A stretch of DNA of 64,000 bases from Dyella acidisoli (GTDB lineage Bacteria > Pseudomonadota > Gammaproteobacteria > Xanthomonadales > Rhodanobacteraceae), in assembly GCF_030160295.1 (NCBI RefSeq), contig NZ_BSOB01000004.1, positions 238,030 to 302,029 on the forward strand, written 5' to 3'. The notes beneath the pieces are model-generated. The model ran no database searches. It had not been told where the DNA came from and saw nothing but the letters and a program-made list of their open reading frames with translations. Shown here piece by piece: positions 18,301 to 25,580 of the stretch (positions are counted from its first letter, which is position 1; every line of letters begins with the position of its first letter). Both the position numbers and the translations under genes were made by a program.

Positions 18301-18454
18301 CGACGGGCGGGGATGTGAGCACTGCAGCAACGCACAACACCAGCGGTTGTGCGCACGCAAGCATGCAGCGAAGCAGGGAGCCCGGCTTTCCGGCATTACC
18401 CAGGATGTGCGGCATGCGAATCCGCAGCATCCGTCCCCCACAGCTTCGGCGCAT
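15338..18454 (-). CDS. TonB-dependent receptor with N-terminal STN signalling domain
   Basis: About 1038 residues from ATG 18454. The start is uncertain: GGAGG lies 12 nt ahead, and Met codons also occur at 18502, 18430 and 18415. A hydrophobic signal (CAQPLVLCVAAVLTSPPVV) is followed by an STN domain (YSVAAGELRSALDALAAQGD to LLAGTGVSWK), a plug (LAEVLQNSVLAT, LILLDGKPVANFGR and IDVMPGGASSIYGSQAIGGV) and a barrel. The barrel ends in a divergent C-terminal strand rather than a classical aromatic terminus. STN receptors pass a signal to a FecR anti-sigma factor. The nearest ECF sigma-FecR pair on the same strand is at 23448-25036, beyond the sedolisin and the IS. Ligand unknown; the adjacent secreted protease hints at peptides. 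Confidence 0.88.
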   Translation of the reverse strand: MRRSCGGRMLRIRMPHILGNAGKPGSLLRCMLACAQPLVLCVAAVLTSPPVVADEAANKTRHYSVAAGELRSALDALAAQGDIQIVYDPALVNGKTTRGVAGRFTPIEALQRLLAGTGVSWKIVNAFTFVLEPPAIFHPSSTTIAAPVIEEKPQTLNAVTVSGSLISNANIQTATPTYTITAAEIRARGFNSLAEVLQNSVLATGSTQGPQAAGSFTQGAQTVSFFGLGPQFTLILLDGKPVANFGRLYNGTINFNSVSNLPVALIDHIDVMPGGASSIYGSQAIGGVINIVTRSHMEGGEITVQAGGYSDGGGASQRLSGAYGHDFGKWRVLAAIEFDNQSAIWGYQRPLTASDGGTPSTQAAVLDFGTAATFNGNQLGYIPPPNGCAQQLFGGSTVLVTSKAPNPPGDYCGASKLNGYTTYSNQLRNVDGMLKLAYQLNDHVRFYGDAMVNSQQQRWFPGPSAWFSDDLPHSGIEDASTGHYLTLERFFAPEEMPGGAAGQMYRQNDLLYQADIGANGRWGDSGWDWDVYYLRSGDRTEVIEPLAIETKIDAYFNTLLGPVLGVDPQSGLNLYNPNYRAFFQALTPAQYASFTQGVDESSRTWINTTRATLSNASLFALPGGDAGFAALLEGGSEAWYEPVNPLFTQSAIYDHAATGGGGKRFHAATAFEWNLPLLKVLTMDLSGRYDYYALDHGSNNRKFTYKAGLEYRPLASWLIRGNYTTSFKAPDLSSIFLGPTDYYTTITDYYQCARANSATCGTAYQYGVQGTTLANPKLQPTSAQSWTLGTVWSPADGLDLSVDYLHIAIQNEVVQQVLDPVLQTDAQCLLGQRDPHSAACQAAFNQIHRAYTYGPITSVTTYYANLANEVTKSIMGSARYHFPLFHLGMLDVQFDYNDVLKHDFQIASGQLPINQLANAQYSTEFKSILNGSVTWTSPGGRWTGTLYGHRYGPSPNFAAANNGIGAGHVSPWITFNASASYRPTRNLGFSLLINNIANKMPPRDMGYVSYPYFNNQNYNIYGREILLLADMRLNGAGH

Positions 18455-18600
18455 CCCCGTCTTTTGCCTCCCAGTCCCATCCCCACAAAGGGACATGTCC
18501 ACAACCCGCTCTGCGGCAGGCGGTTTGATGATAGGACAAGGCAGACCGCTCGTGCGGTCGAATATTCATAAAGCGCGCTCGATACGGAACGCAGGGCACG

Positions 18601-18629
18601 TGCAGGTTGAGGTTTACCCCCAACCTGCA
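18601..18629. terminator. hairpin between sedolisin and receptor genes (possible terminator)
   Basis: TGCAGGTTG (18601-18609) pairs perfectly with CAACCTGCA (18621-18629) around an 11-nt loop. It lies 47 nt beyond the sedolisin stop on the minus strand but lacks a clear T-run. A regulatory hairpin upstream of the receptor is the alternative. Confidence 0.4.
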
Positions 18630-18675
18630 TGAGCATCCCAACTTCGGCGCGCGTCCCTGCGCACCGAAAACCCCA

Positions 18676-21162
18676 TCAGAACGACAGGCTCCAGCTGTTG
18701 AGCGTGCCGTAATCGCCGTAGTACTGCGGATCGTTGTCGATGACCTTCAGCTTCCACGTGCCATTGGCCGGCACCGACGAGGCATTCACCGTCCAGGTGG
18801 TGTTGATGTTGCCGTCGTCGCCGTAGTCCGGGTTCTGCAACACGGCGTACGCACCGTTCGGGGCAACCAGCTCGATGGTCAGGTCGCCCGACCAGTTGTG
18901 CGTGATGTTGGCGCTTACCTTCAACGTGGATGACGCATTACCCGTCCGGCCGGTCACCGCGATGCTGCTGGTGATGGTGGCGTTGTCATTGATCACCACT
19001 TGCTTGTTGTTGCTGAACACGCCGCCCGTACCGCCACCGCTGCTGCTGGTCACCGTTACCGAAGCGGACTTGGTGTTGGTGGCGCCCGTGCTGTCCTTAA
19101 CGGTCAGCGTGACGGTATAGGTGCCGGCCGCCGCATAGGTGTGGCTGGGGCTGGCCGAGGTGGACGTGCTGTTGTCGCCGAAGTTCCAGGCGTACGAGCT
19201 GATCGTGCCACCCGTATCGGTGGAGCTGTTGGTGAAGCTCACCGCAAGGCCATTCACCGTATCAGTGAAGTTGGCCACCGGGTTGCCGGTGGTGGTGCCA
19301 CCGCCACTGCTGGAGCCGCCCCAATACTTCGTGACGTAAGCATTGAACTTGGCGACGTCGAGACTGCCCCAGCCGGTGGTGTTGTCGTAACCCGCGGCAG
19401 CGTTGTAGCCGTAGCCGTTGTAACCGTTGTTGCCCGAGGTCACGTCATGCAGCGGCGTGGCGTCCTTGGGGAAGTAGGTGTACATGTTCTGCGTCGGCAG
19501 ACCGAGCGAGTTGTTGTTGGCCGACTGGATGCGTGCCCACATGCCCACGAACAGCGGCGATGCCAGGCTGGTGCCGCCCACCTGCTGATTGGCCTGGCCA
19601 TTGATCACGATCAGGGCGCCGGAACCGGAGGCTGCATCGAATGCCACGTCCGGCACCTGGCGCTTGGTCACCGACGAACCCAGTGCGGATGTCTGCCATG
19701 CAGGCGCGTTCTCGAACAAGCTGACGCCACCGCCCGTGGCCCAAAGGCGCTCGTTGTTGTCGCCATTGCTCGGATTGACCGCGGCAAGGCCTTCGTTCCA
19801 AACCGTCTCGCCCGCCCAGGTGGTGTTGCCGTTGGTGCTGAGCGTGGTGCCGCCCACTGCCACGACGTTCGGCGAGGAAGCCGGTTCGCTCACGCTGTAA
19901 TGGCTCAGGTCGATCTGCACCGTGCCGCTGGAATTGGCGACATAGCCCGGTGCGCCTGCGGTGGGATCGCTCGACCACTGATACACGCCGGCATCGCCCG
20001 ACGAGACGGAGAACGTCTGGCCCTGCGCAACAGCCTGCGCGAACACCTTGTCGTCGGCTGCCTGCGTGCCGGAATTGTTTGCCGCCGTCTCATCTTCGCC
20101 CAACGATACGTTGATCACCTTGGCGACGTTATCCGTCACGGCTTGGTTGTAGGCGGCGGTGATGGCTGCGTCGGTCAACTGGCTGTCATTGGCATCGCCG
20201 TTGATCGCCGCGTAGAAGATGAGCTGCTTCACACCGCCGGACATCGCCACGATGTCCTGGCTGTCCAGATCCCATTCCGACGGATCGCCGTCGTTGGCGA
20301 GCGTGCCGGTGCCCGCGGCGACCGTCTTCGTGTTCACCGTGGCCAAGCCGGCGCTGCTGGTGAAGGAGTTGAGATCGCTGATCGTCTGGGTCATGTCACC
20401 CCAGGTAATGATGCCGACCACGGTGTTGGAAGCGGTAGGCGTGCTGCCCACATCGTAGATCTGCGGAAAATCGGTGGGATTGTGGCCAGTCACACCCGCG
20501 GTCGCTTGCGTTTTGATCGCGTCGCTGCTGATGCGATGTGACATCACATGCGGCTTGGCGTAATCCTGCAAGCCCAGCACGCCATCCACGATGCTACCGA
20601 GCGATTGCGGCACCGTCACATCCGTGGCGTTGGCGTAGTGCGCCTTGCCCTTGAAGCTGAAGGTCTTCATGTTGGCGTTGAACGCTGCGTTGGCATTTGC
20701 CGCGCTACCGTCCGCCGAGACCAGCATATTGTTCGGCGACACCTTGATGTTGCGGAAGCCGGACGTTTGCAGATGCGCGACCACCGCCTGCACCTGTGCA
20801 TTGGTTGGCGCGTACTGCGCCTTGAACTGTGCGGGCGTCAGGAAGTGATGGTAATTCGCACTGCCGGGCTGATTCACGGAAGCGAGAAAACTCTGCAGCT
20901 GATCAACATTGCGCAGATTAAGACTCACTTCCACGTGCAGCGGCTTGCTTTCTTCCAGCGGCGCGATCTGTGTGGCATCGATCGACGGATGCCCGGTCAT
21001 CACCAGCTTGGAAACCTTGGTGCCTGTATTTTCAATACCTGCATGCGTGCGCGTCCCCACGCGCGTATCGGCACCGTGCGCCGAGACCGACAACAGCGCC
21101 AGCGACAACGCCGCCGGCAACAACAATGGACGAACCCCCAAAACCCCGTAATGCTTCGACAT
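18676..21162 (-). CDS. secreted sedolisin-type serine-carboxyl peptidase (S53) with PKD and P domains
   Basis: 828 residues from ATG 21162, chosen for GGGAG 8 nt upstream and a clean signal peptide (LLLPAALSLALLSVSAHGA). A pro-kumamolisin prodomain (VEVSLNLRNVDQLQSFLASV) leads into the S53 domain. The segment GDPSEWDLDSQDIVAMSGG carries the catalytic Glu and Asp, and GGTSLASP the catalytic Ser (about residue 532). A PKD domain follows (about 627-706, with SYAWNFGDNSTS and HTYAAAGTYTVTLTV), then a proprotein-convertase-like P domain (about 717-828, NWSGDLTIELVAPNGAYAVL). The enzyme is presumably exported by type II secretion and active at acid pH. It lies directly before the receptor gene on the same strand and may supply peptides to it. 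A long hairpin lies upstream at 21321-21456. Confidence 0.92.
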   Translation of the reverse strand: MSKHYGVLGVRPLLLPAALSLALLSVSAHGADTRVGTRTHAGIENTGTKVSKLVMTGHPSIDATQIAPLEESKPLHVEVSLNLRNVDQLQSFLASVNQPGSANYHHFLTPAQFKAQYAPTNAQVQAVVAHLQTSGFRNIKVSPNNMLVSADGSAANANAAFNANMKTFSFKGKAHYANATDVTVPQSLGSIVDGVLGLQDYAKPHVMSHRISSDAIKTQATAGVTGHNPTDFPQIYDVGSTPTASNTVVGIITWGDMTQTISDLNSFTSSAGLATVNTKTVAAGTGTLANDGDPSEWDLDSQDIVAMSGGVKQLIFYAAINGDANDSQLTDAAITAAYNQAVTDNVAKVINVSLGEDETAANNSGTQAADDKVFAQAVAQGQTFSVSSGDAGVYQWSSDPTAGAPGYVANSSGTVQIDLSHYSVSEPASSPNVVAVGGTTLSTNGNTTWAGETVWNEGLAAVNPSNGDNNERLWATGGGVSLFENAPAWQTSALGSSVTKRQVPDVAFDAASGSGALIVINGQANQQVGGTSLASPLFVGMWARIQSANNNSLGLPTQNMYTYFPKDATPLHDVTSGNNGYNGYGYNAAAGYDNTTGWGSLDVAKFNAYVTKYWGGSSSGGGTTTGNPVANFTDTVNGLAVSFTNSSTDTGGTISSYAWNFGDNSTSTSASPSHTYAAAGTYTVTLTVKDSTGATNTKSASVTVTSSSGGGTGGVFSNNKQVVINDNATITSSIAVTGRTGNASSTLKVSANITHNWSGDLTIELVAPNGAYAVLQNPDYGDDGNINTTWTVNASSVPANGTWKLKVIDNDPQYYGDYGTLNSWSLSF

Positions 21163-21320
21163 GTATGAACTCCCAAATTTTTCAGGGCAAACGAAGCCGA
21201 TGCGGCTCGCAAGCCTCATGCGTTAGTTATGGCCGCACATGCGGCACGTCGATTCACAGCGATGCCGGCGCGCTGGATTGAACTCTCTGAACGGCTGCGT
21301 CCCCTAAGGGATGCCCCGAC

Positions 21321-21456
21321 TCATTCCACGCAGGCGTCACCGCCCCTGTGTGTCCGCAACTCTTCGGTCCATCGTCTCGACAGACATCCAGTCTGCCTTC
21401 GCCGATGGCCCTGTGATCTGCGAACACACAGGGGCGGTGACACCTACGCGGAACGA
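21321..21456 (-). ncRNA. 136-nt long hairpin element upstream of the sedolisin gene (possible structured leader or small RNA)
   Basis: TCATTCCACGCAGGCGTCAC... (21321-21356) is the reverse complement of ...GTGACACCTACGCGGAACGA (21421-21456) at 31 of 36 positions. All five mismatches are A:C on the plus strand, hence G:U wobbles in a minus-strand transcript, where the helix would be unbroken. Inside the loop, GGTCCATCG (21366-21374) pairs with CGATGGCCC (21403-21411), and CAGAC/GTCTG (21381-21385, 21391-21395) caps the structure. The element is 159 nt upstream of the sedolisin start, on the strand that would be its leader. A hairpin-type MITE is the alternative. No known RNA family was recognised. 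Confidence 0.5.
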
Positions 21457-21618
21457 ATCAGAGCATCCCAAGATCCCTCACGCAGTCCGCATTGCAGCGT
21501 CGCCGATCAATAAGACGGGGTCGTTGAAGACATCCCTACCTGATAGACGTTAGGAAGCATTGTTGATTGCAATGTGCGTAACGTCATATGTGAATTGGAA
21601 CGAGATAAATTTTGTTTC

Positions 21619-21775
21619 GTCATGTTCGTGCAAGCAGGGGGCCTTTTTTGCTCTTGGCGGTGCTGCTGCATTTTGTGTTGTTGTGGCATTGCCTGCGGCG
21701 CTTTCGGACGCCGTCGGCGCCCGAGTCACTTTTCTTTGCGGGCCCAAAGAAAAGTAACCCAAAGAAATGGCCTAA
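21619..21775 (+). repeat. left arm of a MITE-like palindromic element
   Basis: About 150 bp (including GGCATTGCCTGCGGCGCTTT, GTCACTTTTCTTTGCGGGCC and AAAGAAAAGTAACCCAAAGA) that recur in inverted orientation at 22070-22088 plus 23206-23350, and as a third copy at 63925-64000. Small open frames across it are not convincing genes. Confidence 0.8.
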
Positions 21776-21871
21776 CAGGCTCACAGCATGGGGAGGCTCA
21801 CAGCATGGGGAGGCTAAAAGCCTGAACGTGTATGGCTAGATAGGTGGTTGGTCGCCCAAGGTTCTACGCCC

Positions 21872-21987
21872 CCGCTATACCGCGAGGCGTCGAAGCGCTG
21901 AGGACTTAAGGCAGATCTCAGCCAAGCTCAACCTATCGGCAAGCGCGCTTTAAGCCCTCAATGCTTCGACGCCTCGCGGTATAGCGG
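21872..21987. repeat. 25-bp perfect inverted repeat in the centre of the MITE-like element
   Basis: CCGCTATACCGCGAGGCGTC plus GAAGC (21872-21896) is exactly complementary to GCTTCGACGCCTCGCGGTAT plus AGCGG (21963-21987), separated by 66 nt. It lies between the two outer arms, so the whole 21619-22088 segment with its right arm forms a nested palindrome. No gene is seen inside. Confidence 0.85.
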
Positions 21988-22088
21988 CGCCGTGGAAGCT
22001 TGGCCCGCCAACGATCAAAGCAAGGCGTCATCCTTCAGGCTTGTAACCCATGCAATGCCATGAGCTCTTCAGGCCATTTCTTTGGGTT

Positions 22089-23205
22089 GGCGGTCTCTAA
22101 ACTCAAGTGCAACACCCCCGATTGAGGTGCTGTATGGGACAGAGTTACCACCATCTGAGCGCGGAAGAACGTGGCGCCATCATGGTCGGCAAGGCGCGCG
22201 GTGAGAGCGCCCGGCAAATGGCGGCATGGTTGAACCGTTCTGCCAGCACGATCTGGCGAGAATTGGCGCGCAATGGCCATCGTGAATCTTCCGAAGGCCC
22301 CGTTATGGGGCGACCGCGCTTGACCTATGACGCACAACGGGCCGGGCGACGGGCGGCCAAGTTACGTCACAAGCCGCGCCGCCCACGCAAATTGACGCCC
22401 GATTCGCCCCTGTGGCATCAGGTGCGACAACGGCTAGCTCAGCGCTGGTCACCTCAGCAGATCAGTCGCACACTGCGACGACAGCACCCTCATCAAGCGG
22501 ATTGGCACGTGTCGCACGAGAGCATCTACACCGCTATCTATGCGGCGCCACGCGGGCAGTTGCGCCGAGAGCTGGTGGCGCTATTGAGGCAGCACAAATG
22601 CGCGCGTCGTCCTCGCGCACGAGGTACGGATCGACGTGGCCAGATGCCGGATTTGCCCAGCATCCATGATCGGCCAACGGAGGCGAACGAACGACTTTTA
22701 CCCGGTCACTGGGAAGGTGACTTGATCATGGGGGCCCGCAGCACGCCGCCCGTAGGCGTACTCGTGGATCGTCAGACCTTGTTCCTAAAGTTGGTCAAGT
22801 TGCGGGGTAGCTCGGCACAGGAAGCCCTGGAAGGATTCAGCCGCGCCTTCGCCCCCTTGCCGGCATCGCTGCGCAAGACACTGACCTACGATCAGGGCAA
22901 GGAGATGGCTTTGCATAAGACCTTGTCCCGTCGTACGGGATTGGCCATTTATTTCGCCGATCCGCACAGTCCTTGGCAACGTGGGATCTGCGAAAACACC
23001 AACGGTTTGCTACGCCAGTATTTGCCTAAAGGAGAAGACCTCTCCATGTACACCCAACGTCAGTTGGATGCGATCGCACGCCAACTCAATCTGCGCCCAC
23101 GGGCCACCTTGGATTTTCATTGTCCGGCTGAAATGTTCATGCGTGCGCTGGGACGTCACGATCTGGCTCAGCAGATTGATGATGCACTTCTAGATTGACT
23201 CCGCC
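22089..23205 (+). mobile_element. IS30-family insertion sequence
   Basis: The element is bounded by imperfect 28-bp inverted repeats. IRL 22089-22116 begins GGCGGTCTC and contains AAGTGCA. IRR 23178-23205, read inward, begins GGCGGAGTC and contains AAGTGCA. GTT is present on both outer sides (22086-22088 and 23206-23208), consistent with a 3-bp target duplication. It carries one transposase gene. It interrupts the right arm of the MITE-like element: joining the flanks restores TTTCTTTGG-GTT-ACTTTTCCTTGG, matching the intact left arm. Confidence 0.85.
22134..23198 (+). CDS. IS30-family transposase
   Basis: 354 residues from ATG 22134, with GAGG 6 nt ahead; an in-frame start at 22107 has no ribosome site. 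The N-terminal HTH (HHLSAEERGAIMVGKARGES, RQMAAWLNRSASTIWRELAR) is typical of IS30 transposases. The DDE core has GHWEGDLIMGA with the first Asp, LTYDQGKEMALHK with the second, and SPWQRGICENTNGLLRQYLP with the Glu. The gene is intact, its stop lies inside the right inverted repeat region, and terminal repeats and a short target duplication are visible. The element may therefore still be mobile. Confidence 0.95.
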   Translation: MGQSYHHLSAEERGAIMVGKARGESARQMAAWLNRSASTIWRELARNGHRESSEGPVMGRPRLTYDAQRAGRRAAKLRHKPRRPRKLTPDSPLWHQVRQRLAQRWSPQQISRTLRRQHPHQADWHVSHESIYTAIYAAPRGQLRRELVALLRQHKCARRPRARGTDRRGQMPDLPSIHDRPTEANERLLPGHWEGDLIMGARSTPPVGVLVDRQTLFLKLVKLRGSSAQEALEGFSRAFAPLPASLRKTLTYDQGKEMALHKTLSRRTGLAIYFADPHSPWQRGICENTNGLLRQYLPKGEDLSMYTQRQLDAIARQLNLRPRATLDFHCPAEMFMRALGRHDLAQQIDDALLD

Positions 23206-23350
23206 GTTACTTTTCCTTGGGCCAGCAAAGAAAAGTGACTCGGGCCCTTTAGGGGTCGAAAGCTCCGAAAGCGCCGCAGGCAATCCCCCAACAACACAAC
23301 ATGCAGCAGCATCGCCAAGAACAAACAAGGACTCCTGCTTTCGCAGAAAT
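23206..23350 (-). repeat. right arm of the MITE-like element, split by the IS
   Basis: The reverse complement of this stretch matches 21619-21759 over most of its length (GATTGCCTGCGGCGCTTTCG, GAGTCACTTTTCTTTGCTGG, TTCTTGGCGATGCTGCTGCA). The outermost 19 bp of the original arm now lie at 22070-22088, on the other side of the IS. Confidence 0.8.
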
Positions 23351-23366
23351 GACGGCTATGTGAGTT

Positions 23367-23440
23367 CGTAGGCTGGGATGCAATCCCAGCACTATGTTGT
23401 CGACATGCATGGTGATGCTGGGATTGCATCCCGGCCTACG
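23367..23440. repeat. palindromic intergenic repeat, GTAGGCTGGGATGCAATCCCAGC family
   Basis: CGTAGGCTGGGATGCAATCC plus CAGC (23367-23390) is mirrored by TGCTGGGATTGCATCCCGGC plus CTACG (23416-23440). Variants occur at 36953-37027 and 60030-60097. It lies just past the FecR stop at 23448 and could act as its terminator. Confidence 0.8.
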
Positions 23441-23447
23441 CGTTTCG

Positions 23448-24455
23448 TTAGCGAGACAATACGATCTGCTTGTCGCCAACACGCTTGGCGCGAATCGACC
23501 AGCCTTGCTGCAACATTTGCAGCAACGTCTGCTGATCGCCAGTGCGGAAAACGCCGCTGATGTGGATGTTCTGCAAGGACGGATCAGCGATCTCGACCTT
23601 GGTGTAGCTATAGCGATTCATCTCGGACAGTAGCTGCGGCAGGCGCCAGTCGTGCACGAACAGCTTGCCCTGCGTCCAGGCTTGCGCTTGCTGCATGTCG
23701 ATCGCACGCACGGGAGTAATGTTTCCGCTTTGGTCAAAGCTCAGGCCTTGACCGCCGATCAGCGATGCACTTTGTTCGCTGCTGTTCGCCGATTGTGTGG
23801 CGATGGCCAGCTTGCCCTTCAGCAGCGCCACATCGGTAGCGCCGTCATCGAGGCGTACCTGAAACTGCGTACCGACCGCCGTGACCGTGCCGCTGCCGGC
23901 ATGCACCACGAACGGCCACGCATGATTACCCTGTACTGAAAATTGCGCCCGGCCACGCAAAAGGTCCACGCGACGTGTACGCGAGCTGTAGCGAACAACT
24001 ACTTCGCTATCCGTATCCAGCAACACCGACGAACCATCCGCGAGCTGCTGGGTGCGTTGCTGGCCGGCCGTCGTCATGTACGCGGTACCGACGGGATCGC
24101 TGGATGTCGACAACCAGCGGGGCAGGGCGACGGCGGCAACGAGTATCGCCAGGCCCGCCGCCAGCGCGGGAAACAACCAGCGGCGCGGTGCATGTGTCTC
24201 AGGTTCGCGGCGCAGGGCGCGGTTCGCCGCGGCGAGAATGGCCGGGTCTTTCACCGCCTCTGCGCTGCGCTTCCAGAGTATCTCCAGTTCGCGGTAGGCC
24301 ACGGCATGCTTCGGGTCGGCATGTCGCCAGCGCTCGAATGCGGCGCGTTCCTCCGGCGGGCAATCCGCGTCGAGCAGGCGCGCAAACCAATGCGCGGCCT
24401 CGTCTTGCGAGCCGGCATGCACGCCCTGGTTCGTATTTTCCCTGTCCATGCCCAT
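23448..24455 (-). CDS. FecR-family anti-sigma factor
   Basis: 335 residues. A cytoplasmic N-terminal domain (AHWFARLLDADCPPEERAAF, ERWRHADPKHAVAYRELEIL) binds the ECF sigma factor. One membrane helix follows (FPALAAGLAILVAAVALPRW), then a periplasmic FecR domain (YMTTAGQQRTQQLADGSSVL, VTAVGTQFQVRLDDG). The C-terminal part contains WRLPQLLSEMNRYSYTKVEI, an STN-like fold that contacts receptors. The ATG overlaps the stop of the upstream sigma gene by one base (TAATG), so the pair is translationally coupled. The likely partner receptor is the STN-domain receptor at 15338-18454, now separated from this pair by the IS and the sedolisin gene. Confidence 0.9.
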   Translation of the reverse strand: MGMDRENTNQGVHAGSQDEAAHWFARLLDADCPPEERAAFERWRHADPKHAVAYRELEILWKRSAEAVKDPAILAAANRALRREPETHAPRRWLFPALAAGLAILVAAVALPRWLSTSSDPVGTAYMTTAGQQRTQQLADGSSVLLDTDSEVVVRYSSRTRRVDLLRGRAQFSVQGNHAWPFVVHAGSGTVTAVGTQFQVRLDDGATDVALLKGKLAIATQSANSSEQSASLIGGQGLSFDQSGNITPVRAIDMQQAQAWTQGKLFVHDWRLPQLLSEMNRYSYTKVEIADPSLQNIHISGVFRTGDQQTLLQMLQQGWSIRAKRVGDKQIVLSR

Positions 24456-25036
24456 TACAACGTTTCCGTAGACGAATCACCTACCTTACGCCGCAACTGT
24501 GTAAGCGCGGTGGCAAGGTGCTTTTCCACCATCTTCATCGAGATGCCGCAGCGCTCGGCGATTTGCGCATGGCTTAAGCCGTGCACGCGCTTGAGCAGGT
24601 AGACCCGCTGGCACTTGGGCGGCAGTTCCATAATGGCCCGGGTCAGGCGGGCCACCTGTTGGTCGTAAAGGGCGCGCTGTTCCGGGTTGTGCTCGCCGGC
24701 GGCTATTTCCAGGCTGTCCAGCGCCACGTGATCTTTGCTGTGATGGCTGAGTGCCACGCGGTACTGGTCATGCGCCACGTTCACGGCGATCCGATAGAGC
24801 AGTTGCTTCCAGGCCGAAGGAGGCTCCGACTCCCGGTAGCGCAGCAGCTTGGCCATGCTTTCCTGGGCTGCATCCTCGGCATCCTGCTCGGAGGCCGTCC
24901 GCGCGCGCAGAAATTGCAGCAAGCCGCGAAACTGGCTGCGCAGAAACACCTCGAACCCATGCGCATTGGCGCGTACATCGATGGCCGGGACGTCCGGCAA
25001 AGGTCCCATCGATGCACTCTCCCGCTTGTCTTTCAT
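24455..25036 (-). CDS. ECF RNA polymerase sigma factor (FecI-like)
   Basis: 193 residues from the ATG at 25036. The frame is open to 25096, but the extra residues do not look like a sigma N terminus. Region 2 is VFLRSQFRGLLQFLRARTAS through DAEDAAQESMAKLLRYRE and WKQLLYRIAVNVAHDQYR. Region 4 is LPPKCQRVYLLKRVHGLSHA with the HTH IAERCGISMKMVEKHLATAL. There is no anti-sigma RsrA-type zinc motif; control is through the FecR protein encoded next. It forms a two-gene cassette with that FecR. Its targets probably include the STN receptor at 15338, though no matching promoter was recognised. Confidence 0.9.
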   Translation of the reverse strand: MKDKRESASMGPLPDVPAIDVRANAHGFEVFLRSQFRGLLQFLRARTASEQDAEDAAQESMAKLLRYRESEPPSAWKQLLYRIAVNVAHDQYRVALSHHSKDHVALDSLEIAAGEHNPEQRALYDQQVARLTRAIMELPPKCQRVYLLKRVHGLSHAQIAERCGISMKMVEKHLATALTQLRRKVGDSSTETL

Positions 25037-25366
25037 CCCCAGTTCCGCACCCAACCCAAAGAGCGTGGTCGAATGTGACGCAAAACGGGGTGGCATGCAA
25101 ATCGGCGTCTGGTCGCCCCGTTTTTCTCAAGACTCCCCTCCCTCTAAGAGCCAAGGGCTTGAATCGTGCTAAATAAGTATCGGCCGTGACGAGCCGCGCT
25201 CGTCCATGATGAAAGGCGCCATCGCAATAGCCGGCGAGCGTAGAGCCCCGATCACCCAAGTGAACAACGCAAGACGGGACGCATATCCCATCACAAGCCT
25301 GGCAGGCATTTGTCACACAGGCTGAGGCAAGCTTGATAGAGATCCAAACATCTGGAGCATGTCGTC
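25037..25366. other. intergenic region between ECF sigma gene and small wHTH-like gene
   Basis: This gap holds promoters for divergent transcription. The only clear structure is GACGAGC-CGC-GCTCGTC (25188-25204), a perfect 7-bp hairpin. No convincing gene. Confidence 0.4.
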
Positions 25367-25573
25367 GTGAATGTATCGGTGCAGCTTGAAAGGAACGAAG
25401 TCTCGGGCCTGGAAAATGTCGCAGAAGGGCGAGTTGCCGCTGTACCGGAGGACATCGTTTCACGCCTGCTGGCGATGGGGATGGTACAGAAGTCCCACGA
25501 TGGTGCAGGGCGTGGCGTAACGCTGCAGCTCACCTCCAAGGGTCTTTCTTTCATTCGGTCAAGCGATCAGTGA
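25367..25573 (+). CDS. small protein with a winged-helix-like C terminus (68 aa)
   Basis: The frame starts at GTG 25367 with GGAG about 10 nt ahead. The product (MNVSVQLERNEVSGLENVAE...) contains PEDIVSRLLAMGMVQKSHD followed by GVTLQLTSKGLSFIRS. This resembles the recognition helix and wing of MarR/PadR-like winged-helix proteins, but the first helices are missing. It stands alone on the plus strand between two ECF-FecR cassettes and ends 7 nt before the convergent FecR gene. It could be a small regulator or an adaptor for the signalling genes on either side; the resemblance is weak. Confidence 0.45.
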   Translation: MNVSVQLERNEVSGLENVAEGRVAAVPEDIVSRLLAMGMVQKSHDGAGRGVTLQLTSKGLSFIRSSDQ

Positions 25574-25580
25574 GATCCGC

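Noticed and set aside
19000..20541. Plus-strand frame of 513 codons opposite the sedolisin gene
   Set aside because: Gly/Ala/Arg/His-rich without domains; the opposite strand encodes an S53 protease with catalytic motifs.
21550..21839. Short overlapping frames in the MITE-like left arm
   Set aside because: They are low-complexity, Cys-rich and lie inside a repeat found three times; no ribosome site.
23367..23440. CRISPR-like repeats
   Set aside because: The repeat is a single inverted pair, not a series of direct repeats with spacers; no cas genes are present.
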